Counted from the first letter of the stretch, positions 37,496 through 50,433 are shown. The stretch: 64,000 bases of DNA from Lytechinus variegatus (GCF_018143015.1 NC_054740.1:53874779-53938778), one strand, 5' to 3'. Notes: generated by a model not told the origin, from the letters alone. A program made the numbers and translations.

Positions 37496-37737
37496 GTCTT
37501 ACAAAGAGATATGATTGATCCGATCAATCTCAACTATATATGAAAATTCCACCATTGCCATATTTTTCCCTACGGTCCTTCATAAACAAAGATGAGCTCA
37601 CTTAATTATGAAGATAACGCTGAATGTATGAGTATACATCATCACCTAGAAAATATTTGAATAAACATGGGTTTAAAATGTTGGCGTTATTGGCTTTCCA
37701 TATCCGGTTGATCGAATAAATCGCGCCGCTTTATGAC
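37496..37737. mobile_element. MITE family B, copy 3
   Basis: GTCTTACAAAGAGATATGAT on the left and ATCGAATAAATCGCGCCGCT at the right. It shares GATGAATGTATATG-like, AATAAACATG and TTGGCTTTCCA blocks with copies 1 and 2. Confidence 0.65.
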
Positions 37738-38455
37738 ATGCAGCCCTGAAGTACAATGAAAATCATTTAAGTAAAGACGAAAATGCAAAGATTTATATCA
37801 AACAGAACATTATAACAGCCTACATTAATGTTTGTTTAAAGAGAAATGCCAGTAGTTGCAGTAAACACTGATTTTATGAGAAAGTCTGTAAAACCAGGCT
37901 TAATTGTCAGTATATCATCGAGGATCTAGATCTGGTACAGTTATATAAACTGAACTTTGTGAAATCTTGAAATCTACGCTGAAAAATGTTCACACTGAAG
38001 ATCACAAACACAGATAGGCACACGTGGGACAGTGTATTAATATTGCTGGAATAAAGACCCGACGGAAGTGACCGAATCCGCGCTTATTTTGCTTATTTCT
38101 CAGCAATTACACAATTTCTTCCAGAATCCTTTGGCACATATTTTTTATTCATACAAACAGACACTTGGGTGGTCATTATATTAGATTCTGTAAAATGTCA
38201 TTTTGAGATCGTTACCAATACTGGAATTTATCTTTAAACTCTAAACTTATTAACCCTACACCTGCACAACACCAGGTACATTAGTTTGGAATGTTGACAC
38301 ATTAGACTCAGTGCTGTGTTATAGGAAGGTCGACCTTGGTCCTTAGCAAATTCTCATGGATCCCACATGAAAAACATAATTGAATTTCAGTCCTGATTGA
38401 GGTGTATAGATCTGCGGCCTGTACTTTCTAATGTGCGGTGGCAGCGGTTTCACAT

Positions 38456-38584
38456 CCAGAACCCCGTTACACAATACTTGATATAGGGCTCATTTTAAGG
38501 ATTGATTTCATTTCTTATTATATGCAATCAATCGCAGTGATCAACTTTATGATCGAACGTTTGGCTTTGTGGTACGGGCGCCAG
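38456..38584. mobile_element. MITE family A, copy 3
   Basis: CCAGAACCCCGTTACACAA is inverted as TTTGTGGTACGGGCGCCAG. The interior AGGATTGATTTCATT and ATGCAATCAATCGCAGTGAT match the family. Confidence 0.55.
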
Positions 38585-40470
38585 AACGTCGATTTTAAAT
38601 CCATTGGAATCATTGAAAATGTTGGCAGTAAAATGGCTACGATTAACACGTATTTTTTGCTGACATTGTAGAACATGTAGAAGCATTGACATCGCTCTTC
38701 CGCGTGCGCGCTGACCAATTTGTTTTGGGGTTTAGGGGTATTGATCATTATGACCATTAAGATATTGGTTTGCCCTAGGGCGAGGTTTAAGGTTCGCCAA
38801 TATAATAAAGACATTCGAATAGAATACTACAGAGGATAAGAGGGAATGCAGGCATTAACCGATTAAACCTACAAGAAATATACTTTTATTGGTCTGTAAG
38901 GTACATGGATGTGTTGAAAATGGCGCCAATCTTGTCAAACTGTATTTTGTATACACGTATAGGGGTCCTCTGTCACCATACTATCATGTCCATATTTGAG
39001 TTTATAAAGTAAATACCATAATGTATACAGGCAGAGATATACATATATTTACCTTTTTGAATTATTCTATCAAGTTTTCGGGTGTACATTTGAACTTTTA
39101 AAGCCGCATAGGGCATGTAGATGCATTTGCTTTTCTGCAAAGTGGCGCCTTGAGAATCAACAGTACAATACTGGTACATGTATACAGTCCACTTGTTTCC
39201 TCCCCTTTTTTCTTCTTCTTTTTCTTCTTCTTCTTCTTCTTCTCCTCCTCCTTTTCTTCTTCTTGTTCTTTTCCTCCTCCTCTTCCTTCTTCTTCTTCTT
39301 CGACACCCCTAGTAATAAAGTTATTCTAACACCTACAAGTCTTCTTTGATAGCTCGCATGAAAAATATGTGGATAAGAACGAATAAACAAATGGATTTCT
39401 TACAGCAACATTTAAGCTTTTGTTGAGGGGAAATGACACAGTTTCCAGTTTAGAAGCTAGGCGGTTCGATCATTCCCCGTGCTCCTCTCAAAATCCTCTT
39501 GAAACCGAACAAATCCCTTTCACTCGTCCAGCGATATAATGTGATGCGGCATGTTGTTACGAATCGAATAAAAATCAGTTGCCTTACTGATAGTTGAAAA
39601 GAAGTCCCCCGCCCCCTTTAGTCCCCTTTGGATCTTCCACTGGTCATGCTCTAAATCCGATCAGATATTATTGCAATTGGGTTGTGATTCGTCCTTGAAT
39701 ACATCAATAATAGTCTTAGATGCTGCTCCAAAATGCAATGTTCTGAAGATCTTCATGAATGAAAGATTTGTATAATTCTTATCATCAATGTTGTATATTA
39801 TCATATATATATCAATGAACAAGGACTTAAAGCCCCTCCCCCCCCCCCTCTCTCTCTCTCCCTAGGGGAGATAATCCATGTAAGTCATAAAAATTAGGGC
39901 TGAGATATAATATAAACATGAGAAAGAAGCACAACATTACATAATTATAGCATACAAATACATGGTAAGTATCATGACATAAATTCCAAACAGCAAAAAG
40001 AGGCTGATAAATGGAATCTTGTATAGGCCTAAAGCATGTAAACTGTACCGGAAAATAAATCACAGTACACGTATCTGCAACAGTTTAATGCAATTACCCT
40101 ATTTGCTACACAAATGATCTTCTTAATACTTTCAGCATTTCTGAACACAGACATAATAACTATGATATGTGTATGACATCTAGACCTTTTGGATTCAATT
40201 TTTGAATACCATTGAATTCGCAATTGGAACCTTAACATTGCGCTTGCGCTCGTGATTTATAGTTAACAGAAATATTGATGCCTTTTATAAGAACCAAAAT
40301 AATATACAAACTATTCATGTACAACCTATTGTCGTTTGAAACAAACAACAAACTTCATTTATCCATTTCATTTTTCAAAAACACTATCGTTTGTATCACG
40401 TGTCAGATAATGTTAACAGTTTTCATAAAATACATGAAGGCTATCAGTATCAGATAGCAATGTACCGAGA
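38585..40470. other. intergenic region, no gene seen
   Basis: Contains a pyrimidine (CTT/CTC) tract at 39190-39302 and a C/CT run at 39832-39863. No coding exon is supported. Confidence 0.45.
39190..39302. repeat. (CTT/CTC)n polypyrimidine tract
   Basis: Nearly pure pyrimidine on the + strand for about 110 bp. Opposite-strand frames read as Lys/Glu/Arg-rich artefacts. Confidence 0.85.
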
Positions 40471-40630
40471 TGCGTAGTGGCCCAGTAGTAGAGCACCTGA
40501 CTCCGATAACCGAAGTTTGAGGGTTCGATTCATTTTCGAGTCATATTAAAGTCTTTAAAAGTGGTACCTACTGCCATCTACAATTGTAGCTAGGCGTTCG
40601 GCATGTTAGAATCGAGTAGGGTAATTGGTA
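40471..40630 (+). repeat. tRNA-headed SINE
   Basis: TAGTGGCCCAGTAGTAGAGC is A-box-like and GAGGGTTCGATTC (40519-40531) is B-box-like. They are followed by a non-tRNA body. No acceptor stem forms, so it is not a functional tRNA gene. Confidence 0.6.
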
Positions 40631-40660
40631 ATGATAACACATATTAACAATATCATAAAA

Positions 40661-40886
40661 TGTTATATAAAGCTGTTCGTAAGTTAAGAGCTATTTTGAT
40701 AAAAAGCTGTTGATAAGTTAAGAGCTATTTTGATATAAAGCTGTTCGTAAGTTAAGAGCTATTTTGATAAAAATTGATGAACCTTTCTTACGCGCTAAAT
40801 AATTAATGATGAATACCATTTACAAGAAAGGATCACTAGTCGTTCTTAAAGTCGCTCTTAACTTAAGAATATCCTTATGAAACACT
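40661..40886. mobile_element. family D MITE with triplicated left arm, copy 2
   Basis: It has the same ends as the element at 33711 (AAAGCTGTTCGTAAGTTAAG and inverted AGTCGTTCTTAAAGTCGCTC). The left-arm segment AAGCTGTTCGTAAGTTAAGA plus GCTATTTTGAT is present three times at about 36-bp spacing. Confidence 0.75.
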
Positions 40887-43137
40887 CACCAGCTAATAGC
40901 TTATGTGGCTACTATGGGTAAATATGAGATATTTTTATCATCGTTTTATGTACACCTTCAAACTACCTGAACTAAAGTAGAATATCTACACTAAGCTAGG
41001 TAGTTGTGAAACCAAACAAGATTCCGACATTTCTCGAAGGGTAATGAGAGCGTACCCCTCTCTAGAGATGTACTTTTATTACCCATCAAAGAATTCATTG
41101 GTGGAATCTTGTTAACGCCAGCGAGGCAGGGAAGATTACATTTAGAGTCATCGAGAGTCTTGTTTAAAGACATATCCCATTATCATGATTATAATTGAGG
41201 GAATAGATGTGTACAGTAATTTCAAATGTTGCTGTGATTATTACATAACCACGGGAATAGCACAATATTGAGTCTTGAATATGGGTAACGACCTTATAGA
41301 CTTGATTGTGATCATTAAGCCGATGATCACGACGACGAAGAAAACGATGATGGTGACGAAGATGGTCATCATAACTGTTGTTTAAAGTGATCAGAATGAC
41401 AACGCGCGATGTAGCACATGTAGACCTTCTTTTCTTATTATAAAACTATTTATTCAACGGTTAAGTGATATTGGAATTTAACTTTGATAGCAACCGTAAA
41501 TAGATCGTCTAGAAAAATGCTAACTATGGAGACTGTCTCTCGAAAATCATGTTTTATCATTTTTGGGGGGGCTGAACTTATTATGCTCGAAATCTGGAAT
41601 TCTAAATATATTATTTTTTATCCAACCCGACAGTTGGTTCAAATATGAATCTGCCAACTGTTGGTCAAAACATCTCAATTTATTTTTGTGTGAAATATTG
41701 TTTTTAACCAAAAATTGGTAGGTTCATTTTGTAACAAACTTATATGAGTTGGTTAAAACAACTTCTAAGAGTGTATGAAAGAAACCATAACACATTAGTT
41801 TTATTTTTGTCAGAACTGTAGAACTGTATGATTAGTCATGGTACATAAAGTACTGAAAAGACGTGCATTGACGTGCACACATATAAATATCCCATCTCTG
41901 CGATGCAAAGTCACCACTAGTAGTTTTTCATGCAAGGATAAAGTAAATAAACTTCTTTTTAATAAATATATTTTAGCATGTATGGAGGTCACAAAGAAAA
42001 TTCAACAATAAGGCAGAGTTTGCATTTTATCTTTCTATTTATTCTGCATTGTACTTGTATATCATCACAAAATGGTACTGTTTGCACTCTCTGTCTATGA
42101 TGTATAGAAGCATTCTCCATGCATTTGGTGTATTGCCTCGAAAATAGAAAAAGAAATTTTGAAAAGAATAAGAAACACTTTGCCATTGGAATGTATATAT
42201 ACATGGATTCAAAGATACAGTATGAAACGAAATTTATATTTTCTTGACATAGCCTTCTTGTTTCTACAATGTCGTTTGCAATGTGAGATGTGCACACTAT
42301 TCTGCCCGTGGCGTACGGTACAGTATGTCTCAATCTGCAATAGATGGATCATTGCAGCTGTTACATAACCACAAAAAATGAGACGTTACTCAAATAGAAT
42401 CTGTCTGCCATGCTGACTTTAATTAGCGCAATTCAATGTTGGAATAGCATTTTTTTTCTTGATTGAATTTCCTCTATTTGTCATTTTCAAAGCACTGAAA
42501 TAAAGGAGTCCGGCAATAGGATTCAATGCCATTCAAAAGAATTCATATCTATCCACATCGTAACTTATCTTTACTTGGTTGATAATCATGATAATTCGTG
42601 TACAGAATTTGGCCTAGATAAGCATACAGCAGAGGAAAAATGAAACTATCGATTGCTAAACTTTGGTCATGCTACATTGAATCACTTTCTTCTTGCGATC
42701 GGAAGGCAGAATTAACATGATTAATAGAATTGATTACCCTACGAAAGTGGCAATCATGATTTAAAACAAAATAATGCGTAGATAACAACCGACAAGCTTT
42801 GCTTTTACTTTTGGCTCCCTCATATCCACATCTCTCATTTTCTTTTTTTGTCATTATTTTATAACCAATTACAAAAATACATTCCAGTACCCTTTCTTCT
42901 ATTGTTATATTATGAATAAATTTCATATTTTACGATATTTATTCGTGCGTATCTATGAAAATTTGTATTCTATATTATTATTATTTGTATTGAGTTGTTG
43001 ATTTTTTTGAAAATGTGAAATAATGATGTGAATAAACCTTGAACCTTGATAACATGAATAGGTTTTAAGAGGAACCCATGAAAAGACGATTAGTTAAAAA
43101 GGGATAATAAAAAGACTATTATGACGTCAGCATTGTA
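40887..43137. other. intergenic region, no gene seen
   Basis: A likely MITE relative of 8345-8599 lies at about 41600-41777 (ATCCAACCCGACAGTTGG inverted by CTTATATGAGTTGGTTAAAA). A probable LINE tail (AATAAACCTTGAACCTTGA) lies at about 43031-43049. No coding exon is supported. Confidence 0.45.
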
Positions 43138-43301
43138 AGGGGAGTGTTTGATGAAAGGACTTGTCAGATTTTTTTTGTCCGTCAAGTCTTGTTTTATCCT
43201 ACAGTACCATAGCACCTGTGCTTTTCAGCCGATAAAGTTCAAGGAAAGTCGGCAGTTGTTGTCTTCTTGCTGGACGAAACTGTTTGATGAAACACTCCCC
43301 C
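43138..43301. mobile_element. foldback MITE family F, copy 1
   Basis: GGGGAGTGTTTGATGAAAGG at the left is inverted as ACTGTTTGATGAAACACTCC CCC at the right. The ends and the interior AAGTTCAAGGAAAG/ATCAAGGAAAG match the copy at 58570-58724. Confidence 0.65.
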
Positions 43302-44440
43302 AGAAAGCAGCTCAGCCCGTGTCCGTTGCCAGAGTTTGGTTGGGTCATCTTTTTCATTGGGGTGGGCAAAAGCCATGATTTCATAGGAATCATGATTTCA
43401 GAGGGAGCAAATTTTAAATCGTGTGATCAGATTTTTGATGGCATACATACCAACCTGGCAACACACGTCAAGAAAGGAATAGTACATGTACGTCAATCTA
43501 TATACTCATTATCCTAAGCGGCTTGCACAAGTCCCTGCCTATTTAATATTCGCTCGCTCGCCCACAAAGCAATATCCAAGCGCGAAGCGCGAGCTGAATA
43601 TTCATATACTGTTCCTTAAAAACAGGCATTTCAAGCACAGTTTAAAGGCTTCAGTTATCAAATTTCTGGAAAAGGGACTATTTAATATAATATAGATCAA
43701 GGTGGAATTATGTTGAAGGCAGAATGTAAATATGGTTGTGTCAAATGTGAGAAGTAACTTCTACTCAGTTTTTTAAAAGAATTTTAGGGGGTACATGCCC
43801 CATGTCCCATTCCTTGGTTATAGCAGTTAAGATGATGTTCATGCAGCAACACTGATAAAAGCAGTTACATATACCTTTTCAACAAAAATATTAATCCTTT
43901 TCTGCTGCAGAAATGCAATTTTATTTAGTCCCAAAACATGCTAAGAGGAGTCGTTATGGGAATGTAATAGCAGTATCTAATGGTTGGTACTATAGCGATT
44001 GTTTGATATGAGAGAAAATAAACGTCAGATCGAGAGTGTATGCAAAGATGAACTTGATGTTAATGGACCTGTGATTGATGATGAGCTATTAGGAAATTCG
44101 GTGCGACAGCTCGGGATTATAAATGAGTATGGCTTTTATTAACATGTGAATTTACAGTTTAAATAACTTTCTATCAAAGTGAAAGAGACGAATAGGGATA
44201 GATGCAACGCAGACATGTACATGTAGTATACATACGTATAAAAAAACATGAAATGCCAAATTCTTATGGCAACAACATGCATTACACGTACATATATGAT
44301 TAAAGACCAATTTATAGACACAATGTCTTTTTAAATAATCACATGCACCCTTTTTGAAAGTAATACATAGAACATTTTTCTTTTTTTTTCCTTGTTTTCA
44401 TTTTATTTGATTCAAGATTAAAAAAAAGAATTATGTAGAT
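43302..44440. other. unassigned intergenic sequence
   Basis: No gene seen. AAGCGCGAAGCGCGAGC at 43578-43594 is a small local palindrome. Confidence 0.4.
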
Positions 44441-44545
44441 TAAATGATTGCTCTAGGACATGTTGTGCCTGAGAATCGAACCCCGGACATTCATCTGTGT
44501 AGTCAGGCGCCTTCATTAGACCCCTTGGCCATGGTACCTCCACAT
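44440..44545 (-). repeat. tRNA(Leu/Ser)-like SINE head, minus strand
   Basis: The reverse complement reads CCATGGCCAAGGGGTCTAAT (A box) ... CCGGGGTTCGATTC (B box, 44473-44486), but the flanks do not pair as an acceptor stem. A short A/T-rich body follows. Confidence 0.6.
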
Positions 44546-44769
44546 TCGTTTTGCGGCCCACGCCCATTTCGTTTGAATACTGTACAAGTCTATGCTCATA
44601 AGACAATCAGTAATTAAGGATGTAATGTAACAGCGTTCATTTTCATGGGTTTATGGGCGATATTGATAACCCGCCAGCCTGTCTTCTTGAAGATCATGAT
44701 AATCACTACTACTAATGAGTAATAGGCCTTCCCCATACTACTATTGGTAATGATAAGAGTAATACATGT

Positions 44770-44975
44770 AATGATAATGATGATGATGATGATGATGACG
44801 ATGATGATGATGATGACGATGATGATGATAAGGATGAAAATGATAATGACAATATTAATGATACTGATAACAAAAATAATGATGAAAATAAAAAATAATA
44901 ACAAAGATGATGATAGTAATAATAATAAAAATAAAAACAATAATGATATTAATGATCATCATCATCATCATAATC
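44770..44975. repeat. (GAT)n/(AAT)n microsatellite
   Basis: ATGATG runs pass into AATAAT and ATCATC runs over about 200 bp. Confidence 0.9.
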
Positions 44976-45045
44976 ACCAACATATATAATTACTTATAAC
45001 AAAAAGTATAAGGATAATATTATAGCTAATGAAAATTAACTGAAG

Positions 45046-45203
45046 GTGCCTGTTGCATAAAACTTTTTACCTGAGAAAACTCTGGTAAAAACTGAAAACT
45101 AAGGTTAGTCTGATTTCTGCCATTGACTTTAACACAGGGCAAAAACTCCGGTAAAAACAACTTGAGTTTTTTTCAGGTAAACAGTTTTATGTAACGGACC
45201 CTG
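45046..45203. mobile_element. foldback MITE (TTGCATAAAAC ends)
   Basis: CCTGTTGCATAAAACTTTTT and ACTCTGGTAAAAAC are inverted as AACTCCGGTAAAAACAACTT and ACAGTTTTATGTAACGG. Both arms repeat the CCGGTAAAAAC module. Confidence 0.65.
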
Positions 45204-45211
45204 ATGGTGTA

Positions 45212-45394
45212 CAGTCAAACATGTCTATCAGGTTTGACTTAGTCCATCTATGGGAACAAAAAAAATGACCACTTTGGACAGAGATGGCCATTATAGACAG
45301 GTTGTATAAATAAATCCTTTAAAATTGGAGACAATTTTGGTGGCCACTAGAGATAGGTTTTCAGAGACAGGTGGCCACTAAGCCATGGTTGACT
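45212..45394. mobile_element. MITE with CAGTCAAAC(C)ATG ends
   Basis: CAGTCAAACATGTCTATCAG at the left; right end GGTGGCCACTAAGCCATGGT followed by TGACT. The interior has several GAGACAGGTGGCCA/ATGGCCATTATAGACAGGT modules. It lies 8 bp from the preceding MITE. Confidence 0.6.
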
Positions 45395-46699
45395 TTATTA
45401 TATTGGCCTATATAAAATAAGATGAAGAACATGTAAATGTTCTGCATTCCAAGACAAAACTTATGTGCAATTTCATATTGCTACTTGTAAGTTTTCATTT
45501 GTTTCCTTGTCTTAAATCACTTAATGCGAGGACATATTTTCTACGAGATTTGTCGAGAAGAGGCGCTTATACATGGCAAAAAGTGCTTCCAAACTATCGA
45601 GCAAAGATCCATGATCCAATGATAGGCCTATAATGCTCTATGTTGTGTATGTAGATACATTACATTGTAATTATCTTATGGCATTCAATGTAATCATATA
45701 CACTTGTCTGTCAAAGAGGAAAAGTCTTCGTCAGACACGCAAGTCACATGATCAAAATGGTCTAAAAGACGTACCTGTTTTAGAAGTAAATGAAAACAAC
45801 CTTGCTTTTAAGGCTCATGTAGTATCCAAATTAACTCCATCCTTCATCTGTAGGTCCCATCTAGCAACAGATCAAAAGTGGTGACATAAAACTCCAGTAA
45901 ATACGCCAAGTTGAATAGTTTTTCTTTTAAATTATCAGTCCGTCATAACAAATTAGCGTTAGTTTCGTCGTACGCCAATGATATTTGGTTTCGTATCACC
46001 AATGCAGCGCGCATACATTGAACGTCATTTCTTTCCTTTTTCTGCATTTGGTCCTCTCGCTCTTTCTCTCTCTCTCAAAGGCGACTTCTTACCATTACCA
46101 TTAGACACATACACACATGTGTGTTCTGCACACATCGGATGCTCAGACTGTGTTCGCTCACCTGAAAAGCTTGAGTTATTTTACTTTCTCTCTCTCTCCT
46201 TCTCTCTCAGCACCCCTCGTCTATTCTTTTCTGTTGCTCGCTAACCCCCGAAAGAAGAAGAATAGAAAAGGTGGGAGTGCTATTCAGTAGCCCGCTTCGA
46301 TCCTATTGTAATGTAAATCAAAGTTTCAATAGGAATCTGTGATGTGAAGAATGAGGGGTTTGAGCAACGTTTAGCACACTGCTTTAATATTTGTTGGACA
46401 AGTTCGTCGAGACTGCATGGGCGCCGTGGGATATAACCAATTTGGGCAGAAGCCATACACTGGGCTAAGGACATACAAATCTCATAATAATTCTTTCAGT
46501 TCAGACACTTGATGATAAGAAATCTAAAACAAGGCTTATTAAAATTGCTTCAGTCCCCTTGAATAAATTTGAAATGTATTACGCTGCTTAATATGATGAA
46601 ACCCAAAGGCTTGATCAACCACATTAAAGAAGTCGAATCCAAACGGATCGACGACATACCTTTCGAAAAAAAAATTCATATCTGACTGGTCGGGAGTCG
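45395..46699. other. intergenic region, no gene seen
   Basis: Short CT-rich runs (46050-46080, 46183-46210) occur. No coding exon, RNA gene or paired ends that I can support. Confidence 0.4.
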
Positions 46700-47165
46700 T
46701 GGGGGGGGGCAGTCAAATTTCTTGCTGTACACATGCGTGACAAAAAAACCGTATAAAGGGGGTGCTCTTTTTACAGTTTTGGACGCGGGCCGCGCGTACA
46801 CTCGTTAAGGATATAAAGATACCTATTTTTAAAAAAGGGGTGGTTTTGAAAGACTGGTCAATGGTCAATCGCGGGGTCAAACGTATTTAGGGTATCTTTT
46901 TTCCAAAGTTTTTTCTTAAGACTAGCCAAATGTATTAAAGGTATGTTTTTTCCCCAAGCTTTTTTCCTCCTCGTTTCTGAAGTGTTCGGGCCCGAGACAA
47001 AACTTGTTTAGGGGTTATATTCTGGCGACAACTTGTTTAGGGGCCAAAATGCGTTAATGAAGACCGCGAAAAACTTGTTTAGGGAGTTATTTTGCACACA
47101 GAGAAAAACTCGTTTAGGGGTGTTTGGAAATAATTCAGTCACGCATGTGTACAGCAATTGGTGTG
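46700..47165 (+). mobile_element. MITE family C, copy 2
   Basis: A G-run plus AGTCAAATTTCTTGCTGTAC and ACATGCGTGAC pairs with AGTCACGCATGTGTACAGCA at the right. The interior repeats AACTTGTTTAGGGG or AACTCGTTTAGGGG four times. It is in opposite orientation to copy 1 at 13171. Confidence 0.75.
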
Positions 47166-47389
47166 ACGAAATTATCAGATTGATTGATTGTAATTATCTT
47201 TCTGAAAACAGAGATGATGAACGAATTAGTGATAATACACCCATATCAACATTCTCAAGACCCGTCAAATCAACGTTATTCTTTTCTCTAAAAAAAAACA
47301 CTACTTTTTCTGCGTATCCACTGGATCCTGCAGTTCCCCAAACTTGAGGAAATCAATAGAAGAACAAGAATAAGTTATTGTAATTTTTT

Positions 47390-47973
47390 AAAGGGATGGT
47401 CCGGGCAGAAAGTATAGTTAAATAAATAGAGTAGAATTCACTGAGCAAAATGCCGAAAATTTCATCAAAATCGGATAAGAAATTACAAAGTTATTGAATT
47501 TTAAAGTTTAGCAATATTTTGTGAAAACAGTCGTCATGAACATTCATTAGGTGGGCTGATAATGTCACATCTCCACTTGTTCTTTTGTATTTTATTATTT
47601 AAAAATAGGTTTATTCAAAATTTTTCCTCCAAAAACTAGAAAAATTGGATTGACAATGACATCTCATTTAGTGCATTAGATATTTATTGCTGCAACTTAT
47701 TTCATTATAAGGGAGACATATTCTTCACACAAGTATGAAATAATGAAAACAAAAATGTTGATTTTTTTGTAATAACATAAAGAAAAGGGAAAGTGGAGAT
47801 GTGACATCATCAGCCCACCTAATGAATATTCATGACGACTGTTTTCACAAAATATTGCTAAACTTTAGACTTCAATAACTTTATTATTTGTCATTCAATT
47901 TTGATGAAATTTTCGGCATTTTGCTCAGTGAATTCTACTCTATGTATATATATTTTCAACCCGGACCATCCCT
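47390..47973. mobile_element. 585-bp foldback element with about 185-bp arms (GGATGGTCCGGG ends)
   Basis: AAAGGGATGGTCCGGGC on the left is inverted as CCCGGACCATCCCT on the right. Pairing continues through AGTAGAATTCACTGAGCAAA, CGAAAATTTCATCAAAAT, GTGAAAACAGTCGTCATGAA and GTGGGCTGATAATGTCACAT. The interior is non-coding and AT-rich. Confidence 0.85.
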
Positions 47974-48477
47974 GTAACAAGCACATCCTTTGAGTTATGG
48001 CTACAGTTGCCACTATTATACACTTACCGGAGATCTGCTTAGCGGAAATCGTTTTGAGTAGCTAAACAACTCATTCACATTACACCAGGTTTAACAATAA
48101 ACCATTTGTATAGTACTGAAAGTCATAAAGTTTGTTCTCGGTTTTGATAATCATTATGATAAAAGACGATCGTGTCTTCGTTCGAATTTGCATTCTCAAT
48201 TATATCGATGGTGATGATATTGGCATTGTACTAGGCCGTTAAACTGATATTAAAATAAATGAGAATGAATGCTTGTATACCGACTCTAAGTTCCAAGAAG
48301 GCTTGATTATCTCCTTCTACAGTATATTGTAAAGCCTTTGAAAATTTAAGGAAGTAATGCATGGTTAGTTTGTGTAGGCTAACGTTTAGAAAAAACATCT
48401 TATACCAAATGTTATCGTATAAAAGAAAATAGTAAGGGTCGAAATAAATAAAAGTTATTCGTGTTTCTTGTTGAACA
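47974..48477. other. unassigned intergenic sequence
   Basis: AT-rich, no feature supported. Confidence 0.4.
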
Positions 48478-48489
48478 ATGAAAGCACAA

Positions 48490-49063
48490 GACGAAAATAG
48501 TGTGCCCTTAGTTTACGTCAAAATTATTCTGATTTTTTTTTTTGGGGGGGGTAAATACAACGGTTCTATCTGGAATTCTCTGGACAGAGTAATAAAAGAC
48601 GCAGCTAATCTGAACCGATTTAAAGTACTCATCAAAAAAGTCTCTTCTGAATTTTTACTGATTCAATCAAGTAATTTATGAACTTCATACTTATCAACGG
48701 GAGTGTTGATTATTTCATTTTAAAGTCAATACTTAATTTTTTATATAGTGTACATACATTCATGTTTATTTCTATATAAATGTATAGAACTTTGCTTATT
48801 ATTTTTACTCTACTTATATCATATTGCCCTTGTATAAAATTTTGATAGGGGGTCTACATCTTACAAGCTTTGCTTTTCAGTAGACCCCTCCACTTTTCTT
48901 TTTCATTTCATTGGTACGTTTCAACCCTGCATATGCATGTTATGTAGTTGATGCATCTTTTCATTGTAAACATGTTTTTTATAATTAAAATGTACTTCGA
49001 GGATTTGTGGACTATGAACATCACAATGAATAAATAAACAAAAATAAATAAATAAATCATTCA
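48490..49063 (+). mobile_element. 5'-truncated LINE: reverse-transcriptase ORF end and 3' tail
   Basis: An open frame ends at 48681 with WNSLDRVIKDAANLNRFK, the pattern seen near the C-terminus of many non-LTR retrotransposon ORF2 proteins (W-N-x-L ... A-x-x-L-x-x-F-K). It is followed by a UTR with AGGGGGTCTACATCTTACAA, AAGCTTTGCTTTTCAGTAGA and an (ATAA)n end at 49029-49055. The 3' part resembles 59957-60180 on the other strand. It is heavily truncated and cannot be autonomous. Confidence 0.55.
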
Positions 49064-49690
49064 TCGGGGGAGGCACCAGCAGGGTATTTTGATTGGGGAC
49101 ACGGGCGACATGATGACGTCATATTTTAATCAGTTAAACATGGGGTAAAACGAATTAGGCCTAACAGTAGGTAGGGTTTTTCTCTTCCTTCTGTCTTCCT
49201 CTTTTCCTTCCATTTCTCTCTCTCTTTTCCTAAGTAGTTTGAAAAGAAAAATCACGAGGGAGCCGCCCCTGCTATCTAGTAGCGACGCCCTTGCGTTTCA
49301 TTGCACTGCACATAAAGCAAAACATTATTGAACCCCCCTATTTATATCAAAATACGTAAACAAAGCAACAAGCTGATATTTAATGTCGATTTTATGATAA
49401 GCAGTCGTACAAAATTCCTTATCCTTATATGAACACAATATTTTCAGTCATTGTAGCCTAGCTGGTCATTTCTATTGATTTCCCCCTTTTCATTCATTTT
49501 ACTATTTAAGTTGACAAAACAGTATTCCTTTGAAAATAGTTTTATGTATACAATTTTGCGGTATGTATTATTTGGAATTAGGCCCTTTAATGCAGAATCC
49601 TACGACCAATAACAAACAATATCAATTCTGACTTGGGTTATGTTATTTCAGGTTGACTACCCATCCATTGATAGGCCGTGGGAAACGATT
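49064..49690. other. unassigned intergenic sequence
   Basis: Pyrimidine-rich runs at about 49185-49230. No gene or paired repeat supported. Confidence 0.4.
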
Positions 49691-49699
49691 GATCGCAGG

Positions 49700-50120
49700 A
49701 ATGAGACGAGTTAGTGAGAGAGGGAGTAAGAAAGAGACTAGAGTAAGAGAGGGAGAAACAGACAGACAGAAAGACGATGGGGAGAGGGAACTAGTGAGGG
49801 AGGGGGAGAGAGATAATGGGAGATAAATAAAGAGAAAGAGAGGTGAAAAGGGGTACTGGAAAATGGGAATAGGACAAACTGTAAAGTGAGAAAGAACTGA
49901 AGAGGGGAGGGTATGTGCGTGTGTGTGAGAGAGAGGGGGAGGGGAGAGCGAGTGTAAGAGAGAGAAAGAGAGAGAGGTGCAAAGGGGTAATGGAAAAGGA
50001 AGCAATAGGAACGGGATCAACTGTAATGGGGGAGAGAAAGATAGAAGGGAGAGGGAGAGAGTGTGAGAGGATGGGTGTACGTGCGTGCGAGTGTATGTGT
50101 GTGTGAGAGAGAAGAAAAAG
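49700..50120. repeat. (GA)n/(GTGT)n purine-rich tract
   Basis: Over 400 bp dominated by GAGA, AGGGAG and GTGTGT on the + strand. Large opposite-strand frames (Ser/Leu/Pro/His-rich) are composition artefacts. Confidence 0.85.
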
Positions 50121-50327
50121 AAGGGTTTTCATAGTCATATGATATAGAAATAATAAAAAGGGAATCAGAATTTTTTAGGGACTTAACTACCCCCCCAAAA
50201 AAAAAAACATTTGTTCATTCCCGGCATTATTGCTCTGACTGTAATATTTCTAATCATCATTTACATCGTCATCAAAGGTTTTAACAAGATATTATTGGAT
50301 GAAAGTGCTAATATTATCATCATTAGT

Positions 50328-50379
50328 AGTAGAAGTAGTGGAATAGCAGCAGCAGCAAGAGTAGCAGTGGTAGTAGTAG

Positions 50380-50433
<54 letters not shown>

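Noticed and set aside
49643-50138. Pro/Ser/Leu/His-rich open frames
   Set aside because: Opposite strand of a GA/GT simple repeat.
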